Source: Microbacterium sp. JZ31 (GTDB taxonomy: Bacteria; Actinomycetota; Actinomycetes; Actinomycetales; Microbacteriaceae). From it: a stretch of DNA of 64,000 nt. The first letter of the stretch is position 1. Each line of letters starts with the position of its first letter. The notes beneath the pieces were generated by a model. The model searched no databases and was not told where the DNA came from. It saw only the letters and a list, made by a program, of their open reading frames with translations. The translations under genes and the position numbers were made by a program. Below are positions 25,718-37,000 of the stretch, piece after piece. Location: assembly GCF_016805985.1 (NCBI RefSeq), contig NZ_CP017661.1:2542001-2606000 (forward strand), read 5' to 3'.

Positions 25718-26644
25718 TCAGCTCCCCGAGGGCGAGGGCGTCGGCTCCGGCGTGGCGGTCTCGAGGTACGCCTCGCTGTCGACGGCGAGCAGGAAGGCCG
25801 CGAACTCCTCCGGCGCATCGAGCGCGCCGACGTACGGCTCGCCGTTGACCAGGATCATGGGAGCGCCCGAAAGGGTGAGATCGTCGGTGCCCGGAAGCGG
25901 GCCGTTCAGCGCGCGCTCGGTGGCCTCGCGGGCCCACGCGAAGTAGTCCTCGTTCTCGATGCACGCGCGCACGGCCTTGGTGTCGTCCGCACCCGTCGCG
26001 ATCGCGAGATTCGCGAGCTCCGAGTCGCTGAAACCGTCGCTGTCGACCGTGGGCTGGTTCGTGAGCAGCTCGTGGTTGAACGCCGCGAACGCCTCGGGGG
26101 CGTGCTCCACGACGCACGCCGCCGCGCCGGCGGCACGCTGCGAGTACTTGGTGCCGGCGGACTTCGAGGTCAGCAGCGCCACCGGGTGGTAGACGACCTC
26201 GACCGCGCCCTGCTCGACCCACTCGCTGAGCTGCGAGGCGTTCACACGCTGGAAGTCGCCGGCCGCCTGCGAGAGGTAGTCGACGTACACGTGGATCTGG
26301 ATGGGCCCCACGCCCGGGGTCTCCGACGGCGCGGGCGTCTTCGGCGCCGGCGTCTCGGTGGGAGCGGCGGTGCCGGTCGCATCGGGCTGCATCGCCTCGT
26401 CGACCACGACGCCGTCGTCCTCGAGACCGCTCGGGTTGAGGGTCGGCTCGGACACGGCGGGCACGACGATGCTGGTCACGGCGTACGCGATGCCCGCGAC
26501 GGCGGCGAGCGCCAGCAGCACGAGCGCGGATCGGCGCAGCACACGGTTGCGCGACTGGCGCGCCTTGACCTTCTGAGCCTTCTCGCGCACCGCCTCGCGA
26601 CGGCCCCGCGCGTCGGGCGTCTGGCCCGTCTCGTCGCTCGACAT
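25718..26644 (-). CDS. Membrane-anchored DsbA-like thioredoxin-fold protein lacking the CXXC
   Basis: 308 residues. A basic cytoplasmic lead with a helix (R-E-A-V-R-E-K-A-Q-K-V-K-A-R-Q-S-R-N-R), one transmembrane helix (about 39-60), a Pro/Thr/Glu linker, then an extracytoplasmic domain like the actinobacterial DsbA/thioredoxin-like family. The first strand and active-site turn read I-H-V-Y-V-D-Y-L-S-Q-A-A-G-D-F, where active family members have Y-x-D-F-x-C-P-x-C-x-x-F: both cysteines are replaced. The cis-Pro loop (G-A-P-M-I-L-V-N-G-E-P-Y-V-G) is intact. Two other cysteines (in A-A-C-V-V and R-A-C-I-E) remain and may form a disulfide. Redox activity is doubtful; a binding or scaffold role is inferred. 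GAGAGG precedes ATG 26644. Confidence 0.86.
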   Translation of the reverse strand: MSSDETGQTPDARGRREAVREKAQKVKARQSRNRVLRRSALVLLALAAVAGIAYAVTSIVVPAVSEPTLNPSGLEDDGVVVDEAMQPDATGTAAPTETPAPKTPAPSETPGVGPIQIHVYVDYLSQAAGDFQRVNASQLSEWVEQGAVEVVYHPVALLTSKSAGTKYSQRAAGAAACVVEHAPEAFAAFNHELLTNQPTVDSDGFSDSELANLAIATGADDTKAVRACIENEDYFAWAREATERALNGPLPGTDDLTLSGAPMILVNGEPYVGALDAPEEFAAFLLAVDSEAYLETATPEPTPSPSGS

Positions 26645-26800
26645 GCAACCTCTCGGAACGTGGATCCTCGGCCGCGAACAACGGCCACAACGTCCTCGAT
26701 GCTAGCCATGGCTGCTGAGAGAAACCCAGACAGGACGGCCATCTCGACGCCACGACGGTCTGCGACACGCCCGGGTCACCGCCGCCGTGCGTCGGCGTGC

Positions 26801-26830
26801 CATACTGATCCCGACCCAAAGGCGGGTCGG
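26801..26830 (+). promoter_or_regulatory. Probable promoter and 5' hairpin of the UgpC gene
   Basis: CATACT (26801-26806) is a -10 candidate. It is followed at the expected start of transcription by a 7-bp hairpin, CCGACCC (26811-26817) with GGGTCGG (26824-26830). The hairpin may stabilise the 5' end or serve as an operator. About 70 bases of leader follow. Confidence 0.4.
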
Positions 26831-26900
26831 CGGCGGCTCACCCCGTCGTTCCATTCACTACGGATCGTCCGGCACGTACCTGCCGGTGAAGGAGAAGGTC

Positions 26901-27998
26901 ATGGCATCCGTCACCTTTGACAGCGCCACCCGCGTCTACCCCGGCGGCACCCGCCCCGCGGTCGACTCCCTCGACCTCGAGATCGGCGACGGCGAGTTCC
27001 TCGTCCTGGTCGGCCCCTCGGGTTGCGGAAAGTCCACGTCGCTCCGCATGCTCGCGGGCCTCGAAGAGGTCAACGACGGCCGGATCATGATCGGCGACCG
27101 CGACGTCACCGACGTGCCGCCGAAGGACCGCGACATCGCGATGGTGTTCCAGAACTACGCGCTGTACCCCCACATGACCGTGGCCGAGAACATGGGCTTC
27201 GCGCTCAAGATCGCCGGTGTCAGCAAGGACGAGCGCGCCAAGCGCGTGCAGGAGGCGGCCAAGCTGCTCGACCTCGAGCCCTACCTGAACCGCAAGCCGA
27301 AGGCGCTCTCGGGTGGTCAGCGTCAGCGCGTCGCGATGGGCCGCGCCATCGTCCGCGAGCCGCAGGTGTTCCTCATGGACGAGCCGCTGTCGAACCTCGA
27401 CGCCAAGCTGCGCGTCCAGACCCGCACGCAGATCGCGTCGCTGCAGCGCCGCCTCGGCGTCACGACCGTGTACGTCACGCACGACCAGACCGAGGCCCTG
27501 ACGATGGGCGACCGGATCGCCGTGCTGAAGGACGGCATCCTGCAGCAGGTCGGCACGCCGCGCGACCTGTACGAGAAGCCGAACAACGTGTTCGTCGCCG
27601 GCTTCATCGGCTCGCCGGCCATGAACCTGTTCCCGGCCGACGTGGTCGAGGGCGGCATCCGGTTCGGCACGAAGACCGTCCCGGTCGGCTCGAGCGCGCT
27701 CGGCCGCGCCCACGGCTCCGAGGTCACGATCGGCGTCCGCCCCGAGGACATCATCGTCGCCCCCGCCGACGGCGAGGGCCTGAAGGTCGTCGTCGACCTG
27801 GTCGAGGAGCTCGGCGCCGACGGCTACCTGTACGGTCACTCGGAGATCGAGGGCAAGCGCACCGACATCGTCGCCCGCGTCGACGGCCGCATGCACCCGA
27901 ACGCCGGCGAGACCATCACGCTCGCGCCCGTGCCGGACCACGTGCACGTGTTCGACCTGGAGACGGGCGAGCGCCTGACGGGCGCCGTCGCCTCCTAA
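26901..27998 (+). CDS. ugpC: Sugar ABC transporter ATPase, UgpC/MsmK type
   Basis: 365 residues. ATP-hydrolysing subunit of CUT1-type sugar and glycerol-phosphate importers; in actinobacteria one MsmK/UgpC-like ATPase often serves several permeases (known). Walker [10 protein letters not shown] (38-46), Q loop V-F-Q-N-Y-A-L-Y-P-H, signature L-S-G-G-Q-R-Q-R, Walker B F-L-M-D-E-P-L-S-N-L-D and switch V-T-H-D-Q-T-E-A. The C-terminal 130 residues form the OB-fold (TOBE) regulatory domain (E-V-T-I-G-V-R-P-E-D). GAAGGAGAAGG precedes ATG 26901. No permease or binding protein is adjacent, in keeping with a shared ATPase. A terminator follows directly. Confidence 0.95.
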   Translation: MASVTFDSATRVYPGGTRPAVDSLDLEIGDGEFLVLVGPSGCGKSTSLRMLAGLEEVNDGRIMIGDRDVTDVPPKDRDIAMVFQNYALYPHMTVAENMGFALKIAGVSKDERAKRVQEAAKLLDLEPYLNRKPKALSGGQRQRVAMGRAIVREPQVFLMDEPLSNLDAKLRVQTRTQIASLQRRLGVTTVYVTHDQTEALTMGDRIAVLKDGILQQVGTPRDLYEKPNNVFVAGFIGSPAMNLFPADVVEGGIRFGTKTVPVGSSALGRAHGSEVTIGVRPEDIIVAPADGEGLKVVVDLVEELGADGYLYGHSEIEGKRTDIVARVDGRMHPNAGETITLAPVPDHVHVFDLETGERLTGAVAS

Positions 27999-28007
27999 GC
28001 ACCACCG

Positions 28008-28056
28008 GCAGCGGCGCGGGCGGATCCTCGGGATCGGTCCGCGCCGCTGCTCTTTT
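28008..28056 (+). terminator. Intrinsic terminator after ugpC
   Basis: A 12-bp perfect stem (28008-28019 with 28039-28050) with a 19-base loop and a TCTTTT run. It lies in the 77-base gap before the DUF4032 gene, so the two genes are at least partly uncoupled. Confidence 0.83.
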
Positions 28057-28075
28057 CCCGAAAGGCAAGCAGAGA

Positions 28076-29359
28076 GTGCCCGACTCCCTCCGCATCACCG
28101 CGACCGAGATCGACCCGCAGCTGCTGACCCTGCCGTGGTCGACCCGGCTCGAGGACTGGCCCGCCCGGCACATCGTCAAGCTGCCGAAGGGCATCTCGCG
28201 CCACGTGGTGCGCTTCAGCGAGCTGTCGGGTCAGGCCGTCGCGGTCAAGGAGACGACGGCCGAGATGGCGCAGCGCGAGTACGACATGCTCGGCTCGCTC
28301 GCGAGGCTCGACGTTCCGTGCGTGCGCCGCGTGGCGGTGATCTCGCAGCGGCGGACGACGGACGGCGCTCCCCTGCCCGCGGCGCTCGTCACCGCGCACC
28401 TGAAGTTCTCGATGCCGTACCGCGCGCTGTTCACGCACGCGCTGCGTCCGGACACCGCGACGCGCCTCGTCGACGCGCTCGCGCTGCTGCTCGTGCGCCT
28501 GCACAACGTCGGCTTCTACTGGGGCGACGTGTCGCTGTCCAACACCCTCTTCCGTCGCGATGCGGGCGCGTTCGCGGCGTACCTCGTCGACGCCGAGACC
28601 GGCGAGCTGCACGAAGACGGCCTGAGCCTCGGCCAGCGCGAGCACGATCTCGACCTCGCGCGCACGAACATCGCGGGCGAGATCCTGGACCTCGCCGCGA
28701 GCGGCCGCCTGGAGGGCGGCGTGGATCCGGTGAGCATCGCGGACGGGATCGTGTCGGCGTATCGCGCCCTGTGGAGCGCCATCCACGACGAGCAGACGTT
28801 CTCCGTGAGCGAGTCGTGGCGGATCACCGAGCGCGTGCGGCACCTCAACGAGCTCGGGTTCGACATCGGCGAGATGTCGATCGAGACCGCGGCGGGCGGC
28901 ACGCGCGTGTCGATCCAGCCGAAGGTCGTCGATGCCGGCCACCACACGCGCCGCCTCATCCGGCTCACCGGCCTGGACGTCGAGGAGAACCAGGCCCGGC
29001 GCCTGCTGAACGACCTGGACGAGTTCCGGCTGCGATCAGGACGCCCCGAGGAGGAAGAGGAGCTCGCGGCGCACGAATGGCTGACGCAGGCGTTCGAGCC
29101 GGTCGTGCGCGCGATCCCGATCGAGCTGCGCGGCAAGCTCGAGCCCGCCGAGGTCTACCACCAGGTGCTCGAGCACCGCTGGTTCCTGCAGGAGCAGCGC
29201 GAGGCGTCCGTGCCGGTGGCAGAGGTGCTGACCAGCTACATCCGGGACGTGCTGCGGCACCGGCGCGACGAGGCGACGATCATGGGGCCGCTCACCGAGA
29301 CGATCACCGGGCCGGGCGGCGCCGTCACGGGAGCGGTCGACTGGCGCGACCTCGTCTGA
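28076..29359 (+). CDS. DUF4032 protein, kinase-like
   Basis: 427 residues from GTG 28076. The N-terminal 260 residues resemble a degenerate small-molecule or protein kinase: V-V-R-F-S-E-L-S-G-Q-A-V-A-V-K-E-T gives a candidate ATP lysine, V-G-F-Y-W-G-D-V-S-L-S-N-T-L-F gives a catalytic-loop-like W-G-D-x-S-x-x-N, and A-Y-L-V-D-A-E-T-G gives a DFG-like D-A-E. The C-terminal half (from about 330) is the DUF4032 domain with charged helices. The gene lies directly after ugpC, as in other actinobacteria (known recurrent context), which suggests a link with sugar uptake or envelope metabolism. Activity has not been assigned. A terminator separates it from ugpC. Confidence 0.85.
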   Translation: MPDSLRITATEIDPQLLTLPWSTRLEDWPARHIVKLPKGISRHVVRFSELSGQAVAVKETTAEMAQREYDMLGSLARLDVPCVRRVAVISQRRTTDGAPLPAALVTAHLKFSMPYRALFTHALRPDTATRLVDALALLLVRLHNVGFYWGDVSLSNTLFRRDAGAFAAYLVDAETGELHEDGLSLGQREHDLDLARTNIAGEILDLAASGRLEGGVDPVSIADGIVSAYRALWSAIHDEQTFSVSESWRITERVRHLNELGFDIGEMSIETAAGGTRVSIQPKVVDAGHHTRRLIRLTGLDVEENQARRLLNDLDEFRLRSGRPEEEEELAAHEWLTQAFEPVVRAIPIELRGKLEPAEVYHQVLEHRWFLQEQREASVPVAEVLTSYIRDVLRHRRDEATIMGPLTETITGPGGAVTGAVDWRDLV

Positions 29360-29381
29360 GACCGCCGCGGGCGGGGATGCC

Positions 29382-30023
29382 TCAGTAGCCGACCGTGAAG
29401 CGCGCCCGGCGGTGCTGAGGCGTCTCGATCTCGTCCACCACGGCGATCGCGAGGTCGGCGCCGGAGACGTACGAGCGGCCGTCGTCGTCCGACACCAGCA
29501 CGTCGCCGCCGGTGCGGTAGCTGCCGGTGCGCTCGCCCGGCGCGAAGGCGCCGAACTCGACGGCCGGGTGCACGAAGAACCAGTCGACCGACGCGGGCGT
29601 CCGGGTGAGGTCCTCGAGCACGCCGGTCATCTCGGACGCCTCCGGCTTGAACGCCTCGGGGAACTGACCCGCGTCGATCAGGCGCGGTCCGCCCTCCGCC
29701 ACGAGACTGCCGCCCGCGCCCCCGATCACGCCGAGGCGCACCCCCTCGGGCAGCTCGGCCACGAGCTCGGCGATGGCCGCGCGCACCAGGCCCGCCATGT
29801 CGCCGCGCGGCGCCACGGCGACGACGATCGCCTGCACGCCCTCGAGCTCCGCGAGCAGTCCCGGGACGTCGAGCAGCGAGCCCTCGAGGTACGTGGCGCC
29901 GGGCACGCGCTCGGTCGGCACCTTGCGGGCGATCGAGACGACCGTGTGACCGCGCTCGGCGGCCTCCTGCACGATGTGGCCGCCGGCGTAGCCGGTGCCC
30001 CCGATGACGGCGATGCGGGCCAT
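29382..30023 (-). CDS. NAD(P)-dependent oxidoreductase (atypical SDR)
   Basis: 213 residues. The Rossmann motif I-A-V-I-G-G-T-G-Y-A-G-G-H-I is at the start, followed by R-G-H-T-V-V-S-I-A-R for cofactor discrimination; R-G-H then A-R-K is compatible with NADPH. G-V-I-G-G-A-G-G-S-L, D-W-F-F-V-H-P-A and S-Y-V-S-G-A-D-L-A-I-A-V-V-D-E-I match the YwnB/NmrA-like group. There is no Y-x-x-x-K catalytic pair, as is usual for this group. Start ATG 30023, 20 bases after the rlmB stop on the same strand, so it is probably the last gene of the cysS-rlmB transcript. Confidence 0.88.
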   Translation of the reverse strand: MARIAVIGGTGYAGGHIVQEAAERGHTVVSIARKVPTERVPGATYLEGSLLDVPGLLAELEGVQAIVVAVAPRGDMAGLVRAAIAELVAELPEGVRLGVIGGAGGSLVAEGGPRLIDAGQFPEAFKPEASEMTGVLEDLTRTPASVDWFFVHPAVEFGAFAPGERTGSYRTGGDVLVSDDDGRSYVSGADLAIAVVDEIETPQHRRARFTVGY

Positions 30024-30043
30024 TGTGTTGCCTCCTCGGTGCC

Positions 30044-31022
30044 TTACTGCTGCGCGGGACCGGCCGCGCGGACGGTCGCGATCTGGTACAGCGCGACGGA
30101 TGCCGCGATGCCGGCGTTCAGGGACTCGGTCGCGGACGAGATCGGGATCGACACGATCTGATCGCACGTCTCGGTGACCAGGCGGGAGAGCCCCTTGCCC
30201 TCGCTGCCGACGACGATCACGACGGGGCGGTCGGCGAGCTCGAGCGCGGGCAGCGACACGTCGCCGCCGCCGTCGAGACCGAGCACGAACACGCCCTGCT
30301 TCTTGAAGTCCTTCAGCATCGCCGTGAGGTTGGTGGCCATGGCGACGGGGATGCGTGCGGCGGCCCCGGCGCTGGTCTTCCATGCGCCGGAGTTCATGCC
30401 GGCCGAGCGCCGCTGCGGGATGATCACGGCCTGGCCGCCGAACGCAGCCGTGGAGCGGACGATCGCGCCGAGGTTGCGGGAGTCGGTGACGCCGTCGAGC
30501 GCGACGAACAGCGGCGTCTGGCCCTTGCCGATCACCTCTTCGAGCAGATCCTGCGGGTGGGCGTACTCGTACGGCGGCACCTTGAGCGCGACGCCCTGGT
30601 GCACGCCGTCGAAGCCTGCCATGCGGTCGAGCTCGGGTCGCGTGACCTCGAGCATCGGGATCTCGCGGTTCTTGGCGATCGCGAGCATCTCCTTCACGCG
30701 GTCGTCCATCTCCACGCGCTGGGCGATGTAGAACGCCGTCGCGGGGATCTTCGCGCGCAGCGCCTCGAGCACCGAGTTGCGTCCGGTGACGAACTCGATG
30801 TCGGTGTCGCCCTTGGCGCGCGGGGCCCGGGTGGTGGGCTTGGGGCCCGTGCCGCGCTTCGCCGCGAGCCGCTCCGCCGCCTGCTTGCGCTTGTGGGCGA
30901 CGTGGTAGACGCGGTCCTCGGCCTTGGGCGTCGGGCCCTTGCCCTCGAGCGCCTTGCGACCGAGGCCGCCCGTGCCCTTCGAGGGGCCCTTCTTCTTTCC
31001 GCGGCTCGCGCCGGGACGACCA

Positions 31023-31030
<8 letters not shown>
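30044..31030 (-). CDS. rlmB: 23S rRNA (guanosine-2'-O-)-methyltransferase RlmB
   Basis: 328 residues. SpoU-type knotted methyltransferase that 2'-O-methylates a guanosine in the peptidyl-transferase region (G2251 in E. coli numbering). A basic N-terminal tail of about 75 residues (G-K-K-K-G-P-S-K-G) is common in actinobacteria. The L7Ae-like substrate domain starts at [12 protein letters not shown]. SpoU motifs: [28 protein letters not shown] and [15 protein letters not shown]. The ATG overlaps the cysS stop by 8 bases (ATGGCTAA). Confidence 0.95.
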
Positions 31031-32426
<1,396 letters not shown>

Positions 32427-32509
32427 ACCCCCAGCCTACGGTCCTGAGGATCGGAAACCCCCGGTGTGACGGCGACCGGGGCACGGCGAGGATGCGATAG
32501 GAATGGCTG

Positions 32510-33493
32510 GTGCTCTCCTCCCGATCCGGTCCCGCCGTCTTCGCCGTGCTGGCGGCGGCCCTGCTGTTCGGCACGACGGGCACGTCGCAGGCGCTCGGCC
32601 CGGACGGCACGACGCCCTTCGCGGTCGGAGTGATGCGCCTGATCGTGGGCGGTACGGCCCTTGCCGTCTTCACCGCGATCGCCGCCTGGCTGCGTCGCCG
32701 CCGCGCGCCCGCGGCCGCGCCTGCCGCCGCACCGCGGCGACTGACGGTGCGCCCCGTCGTGCTGATGGCGGTGACCGCGCTGTGCCTGTTCGTCTACCAG
32801 CCACTGTTCTTCCTCGGCACCTCGACCAACGGCGTCGCCGTCAGCACCGTGATCGCCCTCGGCTCGGCCCCGGTGCTCGCGGGGCTGCTCGAGTGGCTCC
32901 TGACCCGCAAGGCACCCGGCATCCTGTGGGGCGCCGCCACCGCGGTCTCAACGCTCGGCGTCGCGCTGCTCGGCTTCGGCGGCAGCGGGGGCGGCTCGGT
33001 CGACCCCGCGGGGCTGCTCGGCTCGTTCGGCGCGGGCGCCTCGTTCGCCGTGATCGCCGTCGCGCAGCGACGCCTGCTCGACGCGGGCTGGCATCCCCTG
33101 ACGGTCGTCGGGGCGATGGGAGGCGGATCGGCCGCGCTCGCGCTCGTCGCCCTGCCGTTCACGGATGTCGGCTGGATCGCCGACCCGCGCGGGGCGCTGA
33201 TGAGCCTGTGGCTGGGCCTGGCGACCGTGACCGCGGCCTACGCGCTGTTCACGTGGGGCCTCGGCGGCCTCAAGGCCGCGACCGCCGCGACGCTCACGCT
33301 CGGCGAGCCGCTCACCGCGAGCGTCCTCGGCATCGTCGTGCTCGGCGAGCGCCTCGCGCCGCTCGCCGCCGTGGGGCTCGTCGTCCTCGGGGCGGGGCTC
33401 GCGCTGCTCGCCTGGGGGTCGCGCTCGGCCCGCGAGCCCGCGGTCGACCCCGGGTCGGATCCGCATCCCAAACCGTTCGCCGTGGAGGGCTGA
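32510..33493 (+). CDS. EamA/DMT-family transporter
   Basis: 327 residues, ten predicted transmembrane helices in two EamA repeats. The first repeat has L-L-F-G-T-T-G-T-S-Q-A-L-G and the second ends in T-L-G-E-P-L-T-A-S-V-L-G-I-V-V-L-G-E-R, a very typical EamA segment. The start is GTG 32510, with TAGGAA 6 bases upstream (leaderless-like). It is followed by a GNAT gene after one base, so the two are co-transcribed. Probably an exporter of amino acids or other metabolites; substrate unknown. It is the first gene of the block that separates cysS from ispDF. Confidence 0.88.
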   Translation: MLSSRSGPAVFAVLAAALLFGTTGTSQALGPDGTTPFAVGVMRLIVGGTALAVFTAIAAWLRRRRAPAAAPAAAPRRLTVRPVVLMAVTALCLFVYQPLFFLGTSTNGVAVSTVIALGSAPVLAGLLEWLLTRKAPGILWGAATAVSTLGVALLGFGGSGGGSVDPAGLLGSFGAGASFAVIAVAQRRLLDAGWHPLTVVGAMGGGSAALALVALPFTDVGWIADPRGALMSLWLGLATVTAAYALFTWGLGGLKAATAATLTLGEPLTASVLGIVVLGERLAPLAAVGLVVLGAGLALLAWGSRSAREPAVDPGSDPHPKPFAVEG

Positions 33494-33494
33494 C

Positions 33495-33956
33495 ATGACG
33501 ATCGACATCCGGACCGACGATCTCGCAGGCAGCGCGACGCGCGCGCTCGTCGCGCAGCACCTCGCCGGCATGCACGCGCAGACGCCCGCCGAGAGCGTGC
33601 ACGCGCTCGACATCGACGCGCTGCGGGATCCCGCGATCACCGTGTGGAGCGCGTGGATCGGCGAAGAGCTCGCGGGCGTCGCGGCGCTCAAGGCGTTGGA
33701 CGCCGGGCGCGGCGAGCTGAAGTCGTTCCGCACGGCCGACGCATTCCTCGGCCGCGGGGTCGCCCGCGCCCTGCTGCGCCACATCGTCGCGTACGCGCGT
33801 GAGCGCGGCCTGACCTCCTTGTGGCTCGAGACGGGCAGCGACGACCCGTTCATCCCGGCCCGCGCGCTGTACCGGAGCGAGGGGTTCGCCGAGTGCGGGC
33901 CGTTCGACGGGTATGCCGAGGACCCGCTCTCGACCTTCATGACGCGCGCGCTGTGA
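33495..33956 (+). CDS. GNAT-family N-acetyltransferase
   Basis: 153 residues. The acetyl-CoA binding motif A is seen as L-G-R-G-V-A-R-A-L-L-R-H-I-V-A-Y-A-R-E-R-G, preceded by the strand G-E-L-K-S-F-R-T and followed by S-L-W-L-E-T-G and A-L-Y-R-S-E-G-F-A-E-C-G-P-F. This matches the small YsnE/PhnO-like GNATs. Acceptor unknown. It starts one base after the EamA stop, so it is operonic, and it ends at a very strong hairpin. Confidence 0.9.
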   Translation: MTIDIRTDDLAGSATRALVAQHLAGMHAQTPAESVHALDIDALRDPAITVWSAWIGEELAGVAALKALDAGRGELKSFRTADAFLGRGVARALLRHIVAYARERGLTSLWLETGSDDPFIPARALYRSEGFAECGPFDGYAEDPLSTFMTRAL

Positions 33957-33963
33957 CGCGGGC

Positions 33964-34003
33964 ACGACGGCGCCCGCCGGGAGGTCCCGGCGGGCGCCGT
34001 CGT
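33964..34003. terminator. Bidirectional terminator between the GNAT gene and the xylanase gene
   Basis: An 18-bp perfect stem (33964-33981 with 33986-34003) around an AGGT loop, between convergent genes; the strongest short-loop hairpin in this part of the window. Confidence 0.88.
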
Positions 34004-34010
34004 CCGCGTG

Positions 34011-37000
34011 TCAGCGCGCGATCCTGACCGAGCCGCTCGTGCGGGTCAGGGTCTCGTAGCCCGGCGCGGATCCGGTGACGCGCACCGTGATGCGGTGCCC
34101 CTTGTCGGCCGAGCCGACGCGGTACAGCGCCGCCGTGGCGCCCTTGATCGCCTTGCCGTCGCGCAGCCACTGGTAGGAGACCTCGGCGGGGCGGGGCGAC
34201 CACACGCCGGGCCACGCGAGCAGCACCTTTCCGGCCTTGGCCCAGCCCCAGATCCGCGGCGTCGGCGCCGAGAAGGTCCCGGCTGCCACCTCGGCGGTCG
34301 CCGCCGATGTCTTGGCGACCGTCTCGTAATGGGCCCTGCTTCCCGTGACGGTCACCGAGATCCGGTGCCCCTTGTCGGCGCCGCGGACCACGTACGTCGG
34401 CTTGGTCGCGCCCGGGATCCGCTTGCCGTCGCTCAGCCACTGGTACGCCAGCGTCACGGGCGCCGGAGCCCAGGTGCCGGCGTCAGCCGTCAGCTTGCCG
34501 CCCACCTTGACGGTGCCGGAGATCGTCGGCGTCGGCGCCTCGGTCAGCGCGCCTTTCGCCACCGACAGCGTGAAGGCGGCGGACGATGCGTTGTGCCCGG
34601 CGTCTCCCGCGTACGCGGCCTTCACGGTGTACGTCCCGGGCACCGGAGCGTTCGCCCGGCAGGTCGCGACACCTGCCTCGACCTCGGCCGTGCACAGGAC
34701 CTTCTCCCCGAGGCGGAACGAGACGGTGCCCGTGGCGCCGGCCGGTGCCACCTTCGCGCTCAGCGTCGCCTCCGTGCCGTAGCGCGCGGTGGCGTTCGCG
34801 ACCGCGAGCGTCGTGTCGACGGGGGTGGGCTCCGGCGCAGCGACGAGCTGTCCGACGCCCCAGTGGCCGGTGCTCTGGTACCCGCGGCCCGTCGGGTCGG
34901 CCCAGTTGCGGATGCCCGTGCGCGCGCCGTCCGTCGCGTCGTTGACCTGGAAGTCCAGGCCGTGGAACGTCCCCTCCCCGCCGTACTCGAGCAGCGAGAT
35001 GGCGGCCTCGACGACGTAGCCGCCCTCGACCGTGGACGTCCGGGACGTCACGCGCGCCTGCTGATAGGCCTCATCACCGGTGCCGAACGAGACGGCGTTC
35101 GCGGCGCTGATGCGGATCTGGGTGTCGTCGTATCGGTACGCGCCGTTCTTGGCGTTGCCCGGGTCGACGTAGATCTCGACCGAGTCCTGGATCCACGGAT
35201 CCGCGCCCGTGACGTCGATCTGCGCGTCGGTCACCTCGGCGAGGACGTACAGCAACTCGTCCTTCCACAGTGTGCGGACCGTCGCGGTCGCACCGCCGGA
35301 TCCCTCGACCTGGACGTCCGTGGTGACCGCATTCGCGGCCTCCCAGAGCCCGTCGTCGACCGCGCCGTCGATGGTGGGGGCGCTGGGCGTTCCCACCACC
35401 TCGAGGTACGCGAGCGGCTCGACGAGCGTCAGGGTGCCGAGCACGCCGGGCGAGTTCCATGCGCCGCCTCCCGTGACGCGCACGTCGAAGTCGATCGTGT
35501 CGCCCTCCGCCGGGTCGTCGAGGGGCAGGTGCGCCGTGAGGCGCACGCCCGCGTCCGTGACATCCGCGTCGACCGGCACATCGCCGCTGCCGTCGCCGCG
35601 CACGGTGTACGTCGCCTCGCCCACCTGGAGCACGACCTCCGTCGCGGCATCGCCGCCCGGCACGTCGACGAGCACCGCGAGGGTGCCGGCCTCCCAGCGC
35701 GCCTGGAAAGCGCCGCCGCCGTCGAGCTCGTGCAGCGGCAGGCGCTGCCACTCGGGCGAGGCGGGATCGGTCGGCGCCGCGCCGCCGAACACGTCGGCCG
35801 CGCGCAGGCGCGCCGGCAGCTCGCCGCCCGCCGCCCCGTAGTACGCGGGCTTGGCCTTCAAATCGTCGTCGAACAGCAGCGGATCGCCGCTCGAGTCGCG
35901 CCAGCTGCGCCCATCCGTGAGCCCCCAGACGGTGGCCGAGAACAGGTCGTGCTCGCGGAAGACCGCGAACGCGTCGCGATAGTAGTAGCCCTGCTCCACG
36001 AGGAGCGCCTGCGTCACGGGCGTGCCGGTCGTCACGTCGAACTCCGTGACCGCCTGCTGCAGGCCCAGCCCCTCGAAGCGGTCGAGTGCCCCGGCGAGCG
36101 CGGACACCGGCATGGCCAGGCTCACGTGGAACTGGTGACCCACGCCGTCGATCGGCACGTCGCGCGCGAGCAGCCGATCCACGAGCGCGGCGTAGCGGCC
36201 CTGCTTGCCGTCCTGCTCGGTGTTGTAGTCGTTGATGAACAGCGTCACCGGGCGATCCGAGCCGGCGGCCGCGAACTCGTGGTTGAACGCCTCGTCGGCG
36301 TACCGGAACGCGAGGTCGATGTACTCCTCGCCCAGGATGCGGTACCACTCGCTGCGCCGCAGGCCGTCGGCGAACTCGCCGCTGTCGGACACGACCTCGT
36401 TCACGACGTCGAAGGCCGTGAGGGGGTTCGTGTCGGACCCGAAGGCGCCGTAGTCGGCGGCGAGCGTCTCGGCCACGGCGAAGATGTGCGTGCGCATGCG
36501 CTCGCGCAGCACCTGCTTGGCAGCCTCGTCCGTCCCGAGCGGCAGGCCCGCGTCGTCCTGGAAGAACCAGGCCGGCGTCTGGCTGTGCCACACGAGCACG
36601 TGGCCGTACAGGCCGAGGTCGTTGTCCCGCGCGAAGTCCATCAGCGCCGCGGCGTCCGGATGGATCCGGAAGTTCCGCTCCGCGTCGTACCAGGCGTCGG
36701 GCTTCATGTGGTTCTCGGGCGTGACCTGGTTGAAGTGGCGTCGCACGAGCTCGGAGGCCGCCCCGGACGTCTCGCGCGCGTCGATCGCGACCCCCACGGG
36801 GAAGTCGGTGGTGCCGTGCAATGGCGGGAGGTCCTCGACCACGGCGGGGGCCGGAACCTTCACCACGACGTCGTCGATCAGGAAGTCGCTCGTGTTGGTG
36901 CCGTTGTAGTTCGTCTCGAAGTACAGCAGCGCCGATTCGGCGTCGGTCGCGTTGAACTTCGCCGACACCTGAGTCCATCCCGTGCTCGTGATGCCCTCGA

